Counted from the first letter of the stretch, positions 18,073 to 26,808 are shown. The stretch: DNA of 64,000 nucleotides from Armatimonadota bacterium (GCA_031460175.1 JAVKGW010000001.1:19021-83020), one strand, 5' to 3'. The notes: generated by a model not told the origin, from the sequence alone. A program made the numbers and translations.

Positions 18073-18690
18073 TCAGCCTTCTGAGCCGGATCGTTCGGGT
18101 TTCGTGAACACCCTGCTTCCCGGCTTCTCTACCGGTACTCCCTGCCGACACAGGGGGCAAGCCTCTGGAGGGTAGGTCTGGAGGTCCAGGTGCAGCACGG
18201 CCGCAAACGGCACCTCGAACCCCGGGTCATGGCCCCCGGTACGGTCCACCAGGGCCGCCACGCCCACCACCTCCGCCCCCACCGCCCGCACCAGGCCCAG
18301 CACCTCCCGCACGGACCCGCCGGTGGTCACCACGTCCTCCGCCACCAGCACCCGTTCGTTCCGGACGACGGTGAAGGACCGCCGAAGGACCAGGCGGCCA
18401 TCCGCGCGTTCTGCCCAGATGGCGCGGGCCCCGAGCTGGCGCGCGAGCTCGTAGACGAGGGGGATCGCTCCCAAGGCCGGCCCCACCACCACCTCCACGC
18501 CCCCCGCGCGGAATTCCTCCGCCAGGGGGGCCACCACGCGGGCCGCGAGGTGTGGGTACTGCAGCAGCAGGGCGCACTGCACGTAAGCGGGGCTGTGCAG
18601 GCCGCTGGTGAGCAGGAAGTGGCCCTCGAGCAGCGCCCCCACCTTCCGGAAAATTTCCAGGACCTCCTGCTCGGCGGGACCGGAGGTCAT
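18073..18690 (-). CDS. pyrE: Orotate phosphoribosyltransferase
   Basis: Joins orotate to PRPP to give OMP in de novo pyrimidine synthesis. The 205-residue protein has the HFLLTSGLHSPAYVQ orotate-binding region, the WAERADGRLVLRRSF loop and the PRPP motif VLVAEDVVTTGGS. The C-terminal tail includes CPLC, a two-Cys knuckle seen in the long PyrE subgroup. It overlaps pyrF by ATGA. A 95-base gap with a promoter separates it from hpt downstream. Confidence 0.96.
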   Translation of the reverse strand: MTSGPAEQEVLEIFRKVGALLEGHFLLTSGLHSPAYVQCALLLQYPHLAARVVAPLAEEFRAGGVEVVVGPALGAIPLVYELARQLGARAIWAERADGRLVLRRSFTVVRNERVLVAEDVVTTGGSVREVLGLVRAVGAEVVGVAALVDRTGGHDPGFEVPFAAVLHLDLQTYPPEACPLCRQGVPVEKPGSRVFTKPERSGSEG

Positions 18691-19394
18691 GGTCTTCCCG
18701 AGGTCAGGGCTTCCACCAGGGTCCGGGCCGCGGCGAGGGGATCTGGAGATCGGAGCACGGGACGGCCCACCACCACGTAGTCCGCGCCCGCGGCCACCGC
18801 GCTCTCGAAATCCCCAGTGCGGGCCTGGTCGTCGCCCTCCACCGGCCGCGGCCGGACGCCCGGCACCACCGTGAGGAAGTCTGTGCCCAGGTGCTGCTTC
18901 AGGGTGGCCACCTCCTGCACCCCGCACACCGCGCCGTCCAGCCCCGCCTTCCGGGCCAGGGCTCCCAAGCGCAGGACGGCCTCCGCCAGCCCGTCCGTGA
19001 TCCCTACGGACCGCACCTCCTCCTCGTCCAGGCTGGTGAGCAGGGTGACCCCGATCAGGCGCGGCGGGCTCTCCGCCTCCTCCACCACCTGCGCCGCCGC
19101 CCGGAGCATCCGCTCCCCACCCAGGATGTGGACGGTGAGCATGGAGACCCCCAACCGGGCCGCGTGGCGCACCGCCGCGGCCACCACCTGCGGGATGTCG
19201 AAGAACTTCAGGTCCAGGAACACCCGGGCGCCGTGGTGGCGGACCATACGCACCGCGTCGGGACCGCAGGCGGTGAACAACGCCGACCCGACCTTGAAGA
19301 AATCCACCGCGGGGCGCAACAGCCGCACGAGCCGCTCCGCCTCCCGGAGCTCCGAGACGTCCAGGGCCACGATGAGTTCAGGGGCACGCGGCAT
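18687..19394 (-). CDS. pyrF: Orotidine 5'-phosphate decarboxylase
   Basis: Decarboxylates OMP to UMP, the last step of the pathway. The 235-residue TIM barrel shows ELIVALDVSELREA at the start, the catalytic D-x-K-x-x-D tetrad in VFLDLKFFDIPQVV, the TVHILGG strand and the phosphate-binding VVPGVRP and YVVVGRPV. The ATG at 19394 overlaps the end of pyrD by 17 bases and has a GGAG 7 bases upstream. Subgroup 1 (bacterial short type). Confidence 0.95.
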   Translation of the reverse strand: MPRAPELIVALDVSELREAERLVRLLRPAVDFFKVGSALFTACGPDAVRMVRHHGARVFLDLKFFDIPQVVAAAVRHAARLGVSMLTVHILGGERMLRAAAQVVEEAESPPRLIGVTLLTSLDEEEVRSVGITDGLAEAVLRLGALARKAGLDGAVCGVQEVATLKQHLGTDFLTVVPGVRPRPVEGDDQARTGDFESAVAAGADYVVVGRPVLRSPDPLAAARTLVEALTSGRP

Positions 19395-20307
19395 GCGGAA
19401 GCTCCAGGGCTCCCACCAGTTCCCGGATGGACCGCATCCCCTGGCTGAGGAGGTACGCCCGCAACCCTTCCACGATCTCGCGGGCAACGCCCGGATTCTT
19501 CAGGGTCGCGGAGGCGACGGCGACCGCGGACGCTCCGGCCAGGAAGAATTCCGCCGCGTGCTCCGCGGTCTCGATGCCGCCCATCCCGATGAGGGGAACG
19601 GAGATCGACCGGTGCACCTCGAACACCATGCGCACCGCCACGGGCCGGATGGCGGGCCCCGAGAGTCCCCCGGTGACCCCGCCCAGCTTGGGCCGTCGGG
19701 TGCGTACGTCAATGGCCATCCCGAGGAGGGTGTTGACGAGGCTGAGGGCGTCCGCCCCCGCTCCCACCGCGGCCCGGGCCACAGGGACGATGTCCGTGAC
19801 GTTGGGGGTGAGCTTCACGAACAGGGGCCGGGGCACGGCCTCCCGCACGGTCCGCACCAGCTCCCGGAGGAGCTCCGGATCCGTGCCGAACACGAGCCCG
19901 CTCTCCACGTTGGGACAGCTCACGTTGAGCTCCAACGCCGCGATCCCTTCCGCCTCCCCGAGCCAGGTGGCGAGCTCCCGGAACTCCGCGATGGAGTGTC
20001 CCGCGAGGCTGGCGATGATGGGGATGCCCAGGGTGCGCAGGAACGGGAGGTCCTTGGTGAGGAAAGCGGCCAGGCCCGGGTTGCGCAGCCCCACGGAGTT
20101 CAGAAACCCGCCGTCCACCTCCACCAGATCCGGCCGCGGGTTCCCCGCCCGGGGGTGGAGGGTGATGGACTTGGTCACGAATCCCCCGAAGGCTCGGAGA
20201 TCCACCACTTGCGCGAACTCCCGGCCGTGCCCCAGAGGCCCCGCGGCGCAGAGCACGGGGTTCGCGAACCGCACCCCCGCGATCTCCACGGAGAGGTCCA
20301 CGGTCAT
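19378..20307 (-). CDS. pyrD: Dihydroorotate dehydrogenase, class 1B-like catalytic subunit
   Basis: Oxidises dihydroorotate to orotate with FMN. The 309-residue protein has LELNVSCPNV, in which the catalytic base is Cys as in class 1 enzymes (class 2 uses Ser), the FVKLTPNVTDI strand and the FMN phosphate sites PLIGMGGIETAEHAAEFF. There is no N-terminal membrane helix. The sequence resembles class 1B, which normally needs the iron-sulfur/FAD partner PyrK; no pyrK is found in the window. It overlaps pyrC by ATGA. An unusual electron acceptor or an unlinked pyrK must be assumed. Confidence 0.93.
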   Translation of the reverse strand: MTVDLSVEIAGVRFANPVLCAAGPLGHGREFAQVVDLRAFGGFVTKSITLHPRAGNPRPDLVEVDGGFLNSVGLRNPGLAAFLTKDLPFLRTLGIPIIASLAGHSIAEFRELATWLGEAEGIAALELNVSCPNVESGLVFGTDPELLRELVRTVREAVPRPLFVKLTPNVTDIVPVARAAVGAGADALSLVNTLLGMAIDVRTRRPKLGGVTGGLSGPAIRPVAVRMVFEVHRSISVPLIGMGGIETAEHAAEFFLAGASAVAVASATLKNPGVAREIVEGLRAYLLSQGMRSIRELVGALELPHAACP

Positions 20308-21626
20308 CCCGCACCCGCTCCCACGGGGAGCAATCGGGACCCGAGGTCCTCCTCCATCCACACAATCCGGCCCCCCACCAGGGTCGCCAGGACCTTTCCG
20401 CGCAGGGTCCATCCCGCGAAGGGCGTGTTGCGGGATTTGCTGTGGAACCGCTCCGGATCCACCACCCACTCCCGCTCGGGATCGAGGAGCACGAGGTCCG
20501 CGGGATCACCCGGCTGCAGCCTGCCGCCGGGGAGTCCCAGGATCCGGGCGGGCCGATCCGTGACCAGGGCCAGGGCCCGGATGAGCGGCCAACCCTCCTG
20601 CCACACGAGCCGGGTGAGCACCACGCCGAGCAGCGTCTCCAACCCGATGACCCCGAAGGGCGCCGCGTCGTACTCCACCAGTTTCTCCGCGGGTGCGTGC
20701 GGGGCATGATCTGTGGCGATGCAGTCCAGGGTTCCGTCCCACAGGCCCTCCAGCAGGGCCTCCATGTCCTCCGCGGTCCGGAGGGGCGGATTCACCTTGA
20801 AATTGGGGTCGTAGCCCTCCACGCTCTCGTCCGTGAGGGTGAGGTGATGGGGGGTGACCTCCGCGGTGACCTGTACCCCCCGTGCCTTGGCCTCCCGGAT
20901 GAGGCGCACGGATCCCCGGCTGCTCACGTGCTGGATGTGCACGTGGGCCCCGGTCTCCTCTGCGAGCAGGAGATCCCGCGCCACCACCACCTCCTCCGCG
21001 CTGCGGGGGATTCCGCGCAGACCCAGCCGGGCGCTCACCGTCCCCTCGTGCATCACCCCGCCCGCGGAGAGGGAGGGGTCCTCGCAGTGCTCGAGGATGG
21101 GAAGCCCGAACATCCGGGCGTAGAGCATGGCCCGGCGCAGCAGTCCCGCGCTGGGCACGCTGCGGCCGTCGTCCGAGAGGCCCACCACCCCCACGGCTGC
21201 GAGGGCCCCGATGGGGCTCAGCTCCTTGCCCTCCAGCCCCCTCGTGACGGCGCCCACCGGGTACACCCGCACCACGCCCACCTTCTCGGCCCGGCTGCGG
21301 ATGAACTCCACCACCACGGGGTCGTCCACAGGGGGCTGGGTATTGGCCATGCACACCACGCTTGTGACCCCGCCCCGGGCCGCGGCCCGGGTGCCGGAGG
21401 CGATGTCCTCCTTGTGGGTCTGTCCGGGTTCCCGGAGGTGCACGTGGAGGTCCACGAGTCCCGGGGCCACCACCAGACCCCCCGCCTCGAGGATCCCCGC
21501 TCCCTCGGGCCGCATCCCCCGTGCCACGGCGACGACGCGGCCGCCCTCGATCAGGACGTCCGCCACCTCGTCCCGCCCGGAGGCGGGATCCAAGACGCGC
21601 CCTCCCCGGATCCACAGGCGCTCCAC
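20304..21626 (-). CDS. pyrC: Dihydroorotase (class I)
   Basis: Zinc amidohydrolase that cyclises carbamoyl-aspartate to dihydroorotate. The 440-residue protein has the zinc-binding DLHVHLREPG near residue 60, the GGVTSVVCMANTQPPVD segment, the conserved Asp in IATDHAPHA near 306, and the amidohydrolase beta-sandwich elements at both ends (WIRGGRVLDP and the PADLVLLDP tail). It has a good ribosome-binding site (AGGAGG 5-6 bases before GTG 21626). It lies directly after pyrB; class I dihydroorotases often associate with the transcarbamoylase. Confidence 0.96.
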   Translation of the reverse strand: MERLWIRGGRVLDPASGRDEVADVLIEGGRVVAVARGMRPEGAGILEAGGLVVAPGLVDLHVHLREPGQTHKEDIASGTRAAARGGVTSVVCMANTQPPVDDPVVVEFIRSRAEKVGVVRVYPVGAVTRGLEGKELSPIGALAAVGVVGLSDDGRSVPSAGLLRRAMLYARMFGLPILEHCEDPSLSAGGVMHEGTVSARLGLRGIPRSAEEVVVARDLLLAEETGAHVHIQHVSSRGSVRLIREAKARGVQVTAEVTPHHLTLTDESVEGYDPNFKVNPPLRTAEDMEALLEGLWDGTLDCIATDHAPHAPAEKLVEYDAAPFGVIGLETLLGVVLTRLVWQEGWPLIRALALVTDRPARILGLPGGRLQPGDPADLVLLDPEREWVVDPERFHSKSRNTPFAGWTLRGKVLATLVGGRIVWMEEDLGSRLLPVGAGAG

Positions 21627-21635
21627 GGATCCCTC

Positions 21636-22598
21636 CTAGGTTACCCCCGCGGTCACCCGCTGCGCCACGGGCCGCAGCTCCGGATGGACGGTGGGATGCC
21701 TCAGGAGGTCATACAGGACCGCCATCCGCACCGCCACGCCGTGCGTCACCTGGCGCAGGATCACGGAACGCGGTCCGTAGGCCACCTCGGGCGTGATCTC
21801 CACCCCCAGGTTCATGGGGCCGGGGTGCATCACGATGGCGTCCGGGCGGGTGCGGCGCAGGCGCTCCGGCGTCAGGGCGTACAGCCGTGCGAACTCGCCC
21901 AGGGAAGGCACGAAGGCCGCGGCCGCACGCTCCACCTGCATCCGCAGGGGCATCACCACATCCGCGTCCTCCAGGGCCTCCTCGACCCGCGTGGTCCAGA
22001 CGGCGTTCGGGATGTCCAGGGAGGAGGGCAGCAGGGTGGCTGGACCGCACAGCACCACCCGGGCGCCCAACAGCCCCAGCCCGTACGCGGTAGACCGGGC
22101 CACCCGGCTGTGGAGGATGTCGCCCAGGATGACCACCCGTAGCCCCGCGAGGCGGCCCTTGGCCTCCCGGATGGTGAGGAGGTCCAGCAGACCCTGGGTG
22201 GGGTGCTCGTGCATCCCATCCCCCGCGTTCACCACGCTGCAGCGGACGTGCCGCGCGACGAAGTGCGGGGCCCCGGAGGCGCTGTGACGCAGCACGAGGG
22301 CATCCGCCCCCATCGCCTCCAGGGTGCGGGCCGTATCCAGCAGGGATTCCCCCTTCTGCACGGAGCTGTGGGCCACATCGAACCTCAAGACCTCCGCGCC
22401 CAGCCGACGGGCGGCCAGTTCGAAGGAGGTGCGGGTGCGGGTGCTGGGCTCGAAGAAGGCCAAGGCCACCACACGGCCCTGAAGGGCATCCGCGGGAAGC
22501 CTCCCTTGGAGCGCCACGTGGGAGAGATCGAGCAGAGACTGGACCTGCCCGGCGGTGAGGCTCCGGAGGTCGAGCAGGTCCTTGTGGAGGATCTTCAT
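21636..22598 (-). CDS. pyrB: Aspartate carbamoyltransferase catalytic subunit
   Basis: Condenses carbamoyl phosphate with aspartate, the committed pyrimidine step. The 320-residue protein shows the carbamoyl-phosphate signature FFEPSTRTRTSFE near residue 50, HSSVQKGESLLDT, HPTQGLLDL near 130 and MHPGPMNLGVEI near 260. No pyrI regulatory subunit is adjacent. It is the first gene of the pyr operon. Expression is predicted to be set by the upstream PyrR-binding RNA and terminator. carA and carB are not in the window. Confidence 0.97.
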   Translation of the reverse strand: MKILHKDLLDLRSLTAGQVQSLLDLSHVALQGRLPADALQGRVVALAFFEPSTRTRTSFELAARRLGAEVLRFDVAHSSVQKGESLLDTARTLEAMGADALVLRHSASGAPHFVARHVRCSVVNAGDGMHEHPTQGLLDLLTIREAKGRLAGLRVVILGDILHSRVARSTAYGLGLLGARVVLCGPATLLPSSLDIPNAVWTTRVEEALEDADVVMPLRMQVERAAAAFVPSLGEFARLYALTPERLRRTRPDAIVMHPGPMNLGVEITPEVAYGPRSVILRQVTHGVAVRMAVLYDLLRHPTVHPELRPVAQRVTAGVT

Positions 22599-22647
22599 CC
22601 GACACCCCCTCCCTTCGTCGCGGGGCGCCGGTTCGGCGGCAAGCGAA

Positions 22648-22676
22648 ACGCCTTCTTGCCGCCGACAAGAAGGCGT
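22648..22676 (-). terminator. Attenuator terminator hairpin in the pyrB leader
   Basis: A perfect 11-bp inverted repeat (ACGCCTTCTTG and its complement, loop of 7) lies 50 bases before pyrB on the minus strand, followed by TTCGCTT. The U tract is short, so termination may be weak or factor-assisted. It sits directly downstream of the PyrR-binding element, the layout of Bacillota pyr attenuators. Confidence 0.7.
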
Positions 22677-22696
22677 CTGGAACCCATCTTGTTGCG

Positions 22697-22730
22697 CCCC
22701 TTGCCGGCCTCACGGGACCGACTTAAAGGT
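22697..22730 (-). ncRNA. PyrR-binding RNA element in the pyrB leader
   Basis: The minus-strand leader reads ACCTTTAAG, then TCGGTCCCGTGAGGCC, then GGCAAGG. This fits the PyrR binding-loop pattern of Bacillota leaders: an outer CCTT/AAGG stem, an internal bulge, and an inner stem capped by TCC-n-G-n-GAGG. In that system UMP-bound PyrR stabilises this anti-antiterminator and lets the downstream terminator form. The element lies between the promoter and the hairpin at 22648-22676. No pyrR gene is in the window, so the protein must be encoded elsewhere. Confidence 0.8.
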
Positions 22731-22742
22731 GCTTTCTAGGCT

Positions 22743-22771
22743 AAACTATCACGTGGAAGTCCTCGGGTCAA
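22743..22771 (-). promoter_or_regulatory. Promoter of the pyrBCDFE operon
   Basis: Minus strand TTGACC (22766-22771), 17-base spacer, TAGTTT (22743-22748). The -35 is strong and the -10 moderate. Transcription would start about 10 bases before the PyrR element. The region is shared with the divergent metallo-hydrolase gene. Confidence 0.65.
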
Positions 22772-22790
22772 CGAGAGAGGAGGGAAGGGG

Positions 22791-23453
22791 ATGAAGATCA
22801 CGTATCTGGGACACGCGTGCTTTCTGTTGGAGACGCAAGCGGGCAAGCGCATCCTCCTGGACCCCTACAACGACCAGGTGGGCTACCCCATGCAGCCCGT
22901 GCCCGCGGACCTCGTGCTCGTCAGCCACGAGCACTTCGACCACAACCACGTGGCCCTGGCCAGCGGATCCCCGCGGGTGATCCGGGGTCTGCGGGACGAG
23001 GGCAGGGACTGGGCGGACGTCCGGGAGGTGGTGGACGGGATCGAGGTGTCCACGGTGCGCACCTACCACGATGAGACCCAGGGCTCCCAGCGGGGCAAGA
23101 ACGCCATGTTCTGGGTGGTGGCGGACGGGCTTCGCCTCCTCCACGCGGGCGACCTCGGCCACGTCCTGGATCCGCAAGCCGCGGCGCAGGCCCAGAACCC
23201 GGACATCTTCCTGGTCCCCGTGGGAGGCTACTACACCATCGACGCGGCCGCCGCGGATCGGGTGATCGAGCAGCTCCGCCCGCGGGTGGTGATCCCCATG
23301 CACTACCGGACGGAGGTGAACCAGAACTGGCCCATCTCCCCCCTGGATCCCTTCCTGGCCAACAAGCAGAACGTGCGGCGGGTGGGCCACACGGTGGAGG
23401 TCAAGGAGCTGCCCGCCACCCAAGAGGTCTGGGTGATGGAGTGGAAGGCGTAG
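22791..23453 (+). CDS. MBL-fold metal-dependent hydrolase (UlaG-like)
   Basis: Cytosolic metallo-beta-lactamase-fold hydrolase of 220 residues. It starts MKITYLGHACFLLET, typical of the COG2220 group. The metal site is SHEHFDHNH at 45-53, with further ligands in LLHAGDLGH near 117-125 and VIPMHYRT near 165. Related proteins act on L-ascorbate-6-phosphate lactone or on other phosphoesters, and the substrate here cannot be told. It is a single gene, divergent from pyrB and convergent with pepA, with GGAGGGAAGGGG before the ATG. Confidence 0.88.
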   Translation: MKITYLGHACFLLETQAGKRILLDPYNDQVGYPMQPVPADLVLVSHEHFDHNHVALASGSPRVIRGLRDEGRDWADVREVVDGIEVSTVRTYHDETQGSQRGKNAMFWVVADGLRLLHAGDLGHVLDPQAAAQAQNPDIFLVPVGGYYTIDAAAADRVIEQLRPRVVIPMHYRTEVNQNWPISPLDPFLANKQNVRRVGHTVEVKELPATQEVWVMEWKA

Positions 23454-23456
23454 TCC

Positions 23457-24932
23457 TCACGCCTCCTCCGGCGGCGCGAGCCAGTTGAGGAGGGTGCGCA
23501 CGCCGAACCCCGTGGCGCCCTTGGGCAGGTGCGGGGCCTGACCCTCGGACTTATCGAGGAAGGCCACCCCTGCGATGTCGAGGTGTGCCCACGGGGAGCC
23601 TGCCACGAACTCCGCGATGAAGGCCGCGCCCTTCTGGGCGCCGCCGTACCGGCCCGCGGAGTTCCGCAGGTCCGCCACCTCGCTGCGCACGGCTTCCCGG
23701 AACTCCTCGTAGAGCGGCAGCTCCCACAGCCGCTCTCCGGCCGCTTCTCCGGCCCGGATGAGCTCCCGAATGAGGGCCCGGTCGTTCCCCAGGATGGCGG
23801 CCGCGTAGTACCCCAGGGCCACGATGGCGGAGCCCGTGAGGGTGGCGAGATCCACGATGGCGTCCGGCCGGTACCGGGCCGCGTAGCTGAGGGCGTCCGC
23901 CAGGACCACCCGGCCCTCCGCGTCCGTGTTGGTGATCTCGATGGTCTTGCCGTTCATGGCCCGCACGATGTCCCCGGGCTTCATCGCGGATTCCCCGAGC
24001 AGGTTCTCCACCGCCCCCACGATTCCCACCACCCGGTGCGGCACCCGGAGATCCGGAAGGACCCGCATGGTCGCCAGCACCGCGGCGGCTCCCGCGCAGT
24101 CGGACTTCATGGTCTCCATGCCCTCCGCGGTCTTGAGGTCAAGTCCTCCCGCATCGAAGGTGACGCCCTTCCCCGCGATCACCACGGTGCGTCGGGCGCG
24201 GGGTGGCCGGTATTCCAGCACGATGAGCTGCGGAGGCTGCCGGCTCCCGCGGCCCACCGCGAGGATGGCGCCTGCCCCCATGCGCCGGAGTTGCGCAGGG
24301 CCGTACACCCGGGCCTCCAGACCCCGCTCCCGGGCGATCTGCCGGGCGATGCGGGCCAGGGCCAGGGGCGTGACCTCGTTGGGCGGGGCGTTCACGAGGT
24401 CCCGGGCGAAGCAGGTGGCCTCGGCCAGCAGCTGCCCCCGGCGCAGGGCCCTTCGCCGCTCGGGATCCGTGCCGCCCAGGATCTGCACGCCGTCGAGCTG
24501 CGGCTCCTCGAAGGTCTTGTAGGCCTCGTACCGGTAGGAGCCTAGGTACAGGCCCTCCACCACGGCCCCCAGGGCCTGCGGGGGCAGCTGCGGGACCCAT
24601 ACCCCGAGGCGGCGTACCCGTTGGGCACGCGCCTCCCGAACCGCCACCGCCGCGGCCCGGCGCAGGGCCTCCGCGCGTGCGTATCCGTCTCCGGGGCTCC
24701 CCATGCCCACCAGGACCACCCGGGGCGAGGGGATCTTTCCATGGGTGAACAGCCACAGGACCCGGTCCCGTTGGGCCTCGAACCCGCTCAGGCGCATGGC
24801 CTCCCCGACCCACCCTTCCAGGGCCCGGTCCAGTTCCCCGAGGGCGCCCGCGAGGTTTCCCTCGTCCAGCAGGACCGCGAGGGCATCGCACGACACCTGC
24901 TCGGGTCGGGCGTTGGAGAGCGAGACCCTCAT
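23457..24932 (-). CDS. pepA: Leucyl/cytosol aminopeptidase (M17)
   Basis: Two-metal aminopeptidase that trims N-terminal residues from peptides in the cytosol, usually as a hexamer. The 491-residue protein has a variable N-terminal domain (about 1-160) and the M17 catalytic domain with GKGVTFDAGGLDLK, MKSDCAGAAAVL and the family signature NTDAEGRVVLADAL, which together supply the metal ligands and the catalytic Lys and Arg. The ATG at 24932 overlaps the preceding gene by ATGA and has AGGAGGGGAGG upstream. It ends a three-gene minus operon. Confidence 0.95.
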   Translation of the reverse strand: MRVSLSNARPEQVSCDALAVLLDEGNLAGALGELDRALEGWVGEAMRLSGFEAQRDRVLWLFTHGKIPSPRVVLVGMGSPGDGYARAEALRRAAAVAVREARAQRVRRLGVWVPQLPPQALGAVVEGLYLGSYRYEAYKTFEEPQLDGVQILGGTDPERRRALRRGQLLAEATCFARDLVNAPPNEVTPLALARIARQIARERGLEARVYGPAQLRRMGAGAILAVGRGSRQPPQLIVLEYRPPRARRTVVIAGKGVTFDAGGLDLKTAEGMETMKSDCAGAAAVLATMRVLPDLRVPHRVVGIVGAVENLLGESAMKPGDIVRAMNGKTIEITNTDAEGRVVLADALSYAARYRPDAIVDLATLTGSAIVALGYYAAAILGNDRALIRELIRAGEAAGERLWELPLYEEFREAVRSEVADLRNSAGRYGGAQKGAAFIAEFVAGSPWAHLDIAGVAFLDKSEGQAPHLPKGATGFGVRTLLNWLAPPEEA

Positions 24933-25906
24933 CCTCCCCTCCTGTTCTCCATCCACCCCGGAAGCGGACGGCCCATCCCCTCCGTCACGGCCCGCTCGTA
25001 GACGAGCTTCGCCACGGCCACGTCCTCGAGGGCGATCCCCTGGGAGGCGAAGAGCGTGATCTCCCGCGCGTCCCCGCGTCCGGGCAGCTTCCCCGCCACG
25101 ATGTCCGCGAGCTCCACCGCCCGTTCCCACCGGAAGACCCCTTCCCGCTCCGCGCACACCAGGTCCCCGCTCTCCAGCCGGGCCTGGGCGAGATCATCCA
25201 CCGCGATGCGGTGGGCCCGCCGCACCGCTTCCCCGTCCAGCTCCCTGCGGTCCGGCCAGTTCACGCCCGCGGCGTTGACGTGCACGCCGGGGCTGAGCCA
25301 CCGGCCCAACAGGACCGGCTCCCGGGCCGTGGTGATGGTGCAGATCACCTCCGCGCCCTCCACCGCCTCCTCCGCGGAGGAGACGGCCCGCACGGGGATC
25401 CCCAGCTGCTCCGACATCTCCCGCGCGAAGGCCTCGCGGCGCTGGGGCGTGCGGCTGTAGACCCGGGCCTCCCGGATGGGGCGCACCGCGCACACCGCCG
25501 CCAGCTGGGTCCGAGCCTGCCAGCCGCTTCCGATCACCGCGGCCACGGAGGCCTCCGGGCGGGCCATGTACCGCGTGGCGAGCCCGCTCGCAGCGCCCGT
25601 GCGACGCTGCCCCAGCACGTTCGCTTCCATCCCCGCGAGGAACGTCCCATCCGTGGCGTACAGCAGGACCACGAACCGCGCTCCGGTCCGGGAAGTGGTG
25701 TACGCCTTCAGCCCCATCACGCCCCCGGAGGTCCAGCCCGCGGACATCACGTGCAGCACCCCCTCGGGGGTCACCACCCGGGTACGGGGCACGTTCACGG
25801 CCTCGCCTGCGGCCTTCGCCCGGAAGGCCTCCTCCAGGGCCCGGATGGCTTCCGAAAGCGGGAGCAGCCGGGCCACCTCCTCCTCAGAGAGCCACAGCGG
25901 GGTCAC
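24929..25906 (-). CDS. Ornithine cyclodeaminase/mu-crystallin family protein
   Basis: NAD(P)-dependent enzyme of 325 residues related to ornithine cyclodeaminase, alanine dehydrogenase (archaeal) and ketimine reductases. It has the N-terminal LSEEEVARLLPLSEAI, the substrate region GGVMGLKAY and GQRRTGAASGLATRYMA, and the Rossmann motif AAVIGSGWQARTQL near 125. The conserved Asp of the deaminase reaction should lie in INWPDRREL-type context (GVNWPDRRELD near 225). The exact substrate cannot be read from the sequence. GTG 25906 overlaps the upstream gene by GTGA and the stop overlaps pepA by ATGA, so the three are likely co-translated. A link to amino-acid breakdown is plausible. Confidence 0.87.
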   Translation of the reverse strand: MTPLWLSEEEVARLLPLSEAIRALEEAFRAKAAGEAVNVPRTRVVTPEGVLHVMSAGWTSGGVMGLKAYTTSRTGARFVVLLYATDGTFLAGMEANVLGQRRTGAASGLATRYMARPEASVAAVIGSGWQARTQLAAVCAVRPIREARVYSRTPQRREAFAREMSEQLGIPVRAVSSAEEAVEGAEVICTITTAREPVLLGRWLSPGVHVNAAGVNWPDRRELDGEAVRRAHRIAVDDLAQARLESGDLVCAEREGVFRWERAVELADIVAGKLPGRGDAREITLFASQGIALEDVAVAKLVYERAVTEGMGRPLPGWMENRRGG

Positions 25907-26733
25907 GTCTCCAGCACCTCCAGCACGGCCTCCATGCGCCCGGGAGCGGGCCCCGGTGCCTCGCAATACGCCTCCCACCGCTCCCGCAGGACCCTCGCCT
26001 CGGAAGTCCACAGACCGAGCAGTTCCCCGTGCCAGCGGGGCAGCTCGGGGTCGAGCGCGGCCCGGTCGAGGAAGTCCAGGGAGCGGTCCACGAAGGTCTG
26101 GAGCGCCTCCGCGCTGATCCCGGGCCCGTAGAAGGGCTGTCGGGCGACCTCCTCGTAGAGGCAGGCCAGGACCCGGGTCGTGGCCATGAGGACGGCCAGC
26201 CCGCGTACATCGCGCCACCGGGCCTGGATGCTCTGCGCCTCCTCCGGCCACGTGGCGCTCAGCTCCGCCATCCACCCGTCCGCGGCCGCGGCGAGCCGTA
26301 CCGCGGCTCTCCGGATCTCCTCCCCGGAAGGGTCCCGGGTAAGGGCCCAGCGGCCGAGTGCCACCACCGCGAGCTGAGCTTTCTCCACGAGGGGCGGGGG
26401 GACGATGCGAGGGAGCAACACCTCCCGGTCCCACAAGGCCTGCACGGCCAGGGGGAGGTTCTTGGGGGTGATCCGGTCCGGCAGGCTTGCCCGGTACCGC
26501 TGGCGCTGCCGGCGTCCCCTCGAACCCAGCCACTCCAGGGCGAGCCGCAGGGGGACGTACACGATTCCCCCCCACACCATCAGGAGAAAGAACCACCGGT
26601 CCCACCCGAAGGCGACCCCGGAGAGCCCGAAGCCCAGCGCGCAGGCCACGACCAGCCACCGGTTGGCCCGGCGGCGGCCATCGGGGGTCGCCAGTCGGTG
26701 CAGGAAAGCGGACACGGTTCCGCATCCCAGCAT
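25903..26733 (-). CDS. Uncharacterised protein with two N-terminal membrane helices
   Basis: 276 residues. Two hydrophobic helices near 26-42 and 46-62 are followed by a basic linker (RGRRQRQRYR) and a long, probably all-helical cytoplasmic domain rich in Ala, Leu, Arg and Trp. No enzymatic motif or named domain is recognised. It heads the operon with the cyclodeaminase and pepA through a GTGA overlap, which supports expression. ATG 26733 is used, although no clear Shine-Dalgarno site precedes it and a GTG seven codons later is possible. Confidence 0.7.
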   Translation of the reverse strand: MLGCGTVSAFLHRLATPDGRRRANRWLVVACALGFGLSGVAFGWDRWFFLLMVWGGIVYVPLRLALEWLGSRGRRQRQRYRASLPDRITPKNLPLAVQALWDREVLLPRIVPPPLVEKAQLAVVALGRWALTRDPSGEEIRRAAVRLAAAADGWMAELSATWPEEAQSIQARWRDVRGLAVLMATTRVLACLYEEVARQPFYGPGISAEALQTFVDRSLDFLDRAALDPELPRWHGELLGLWTSEARVLRERWEAYCEAPGPAPGRMEAVLEVLET

Positions 26734-26808
26734 ACCGCATGCGGCAGGGGAGAAAGGAGGAACGGCGAATAGCGGGAGGGGACACCTCTTACCCTGAGGA
26801 AGCGAACC

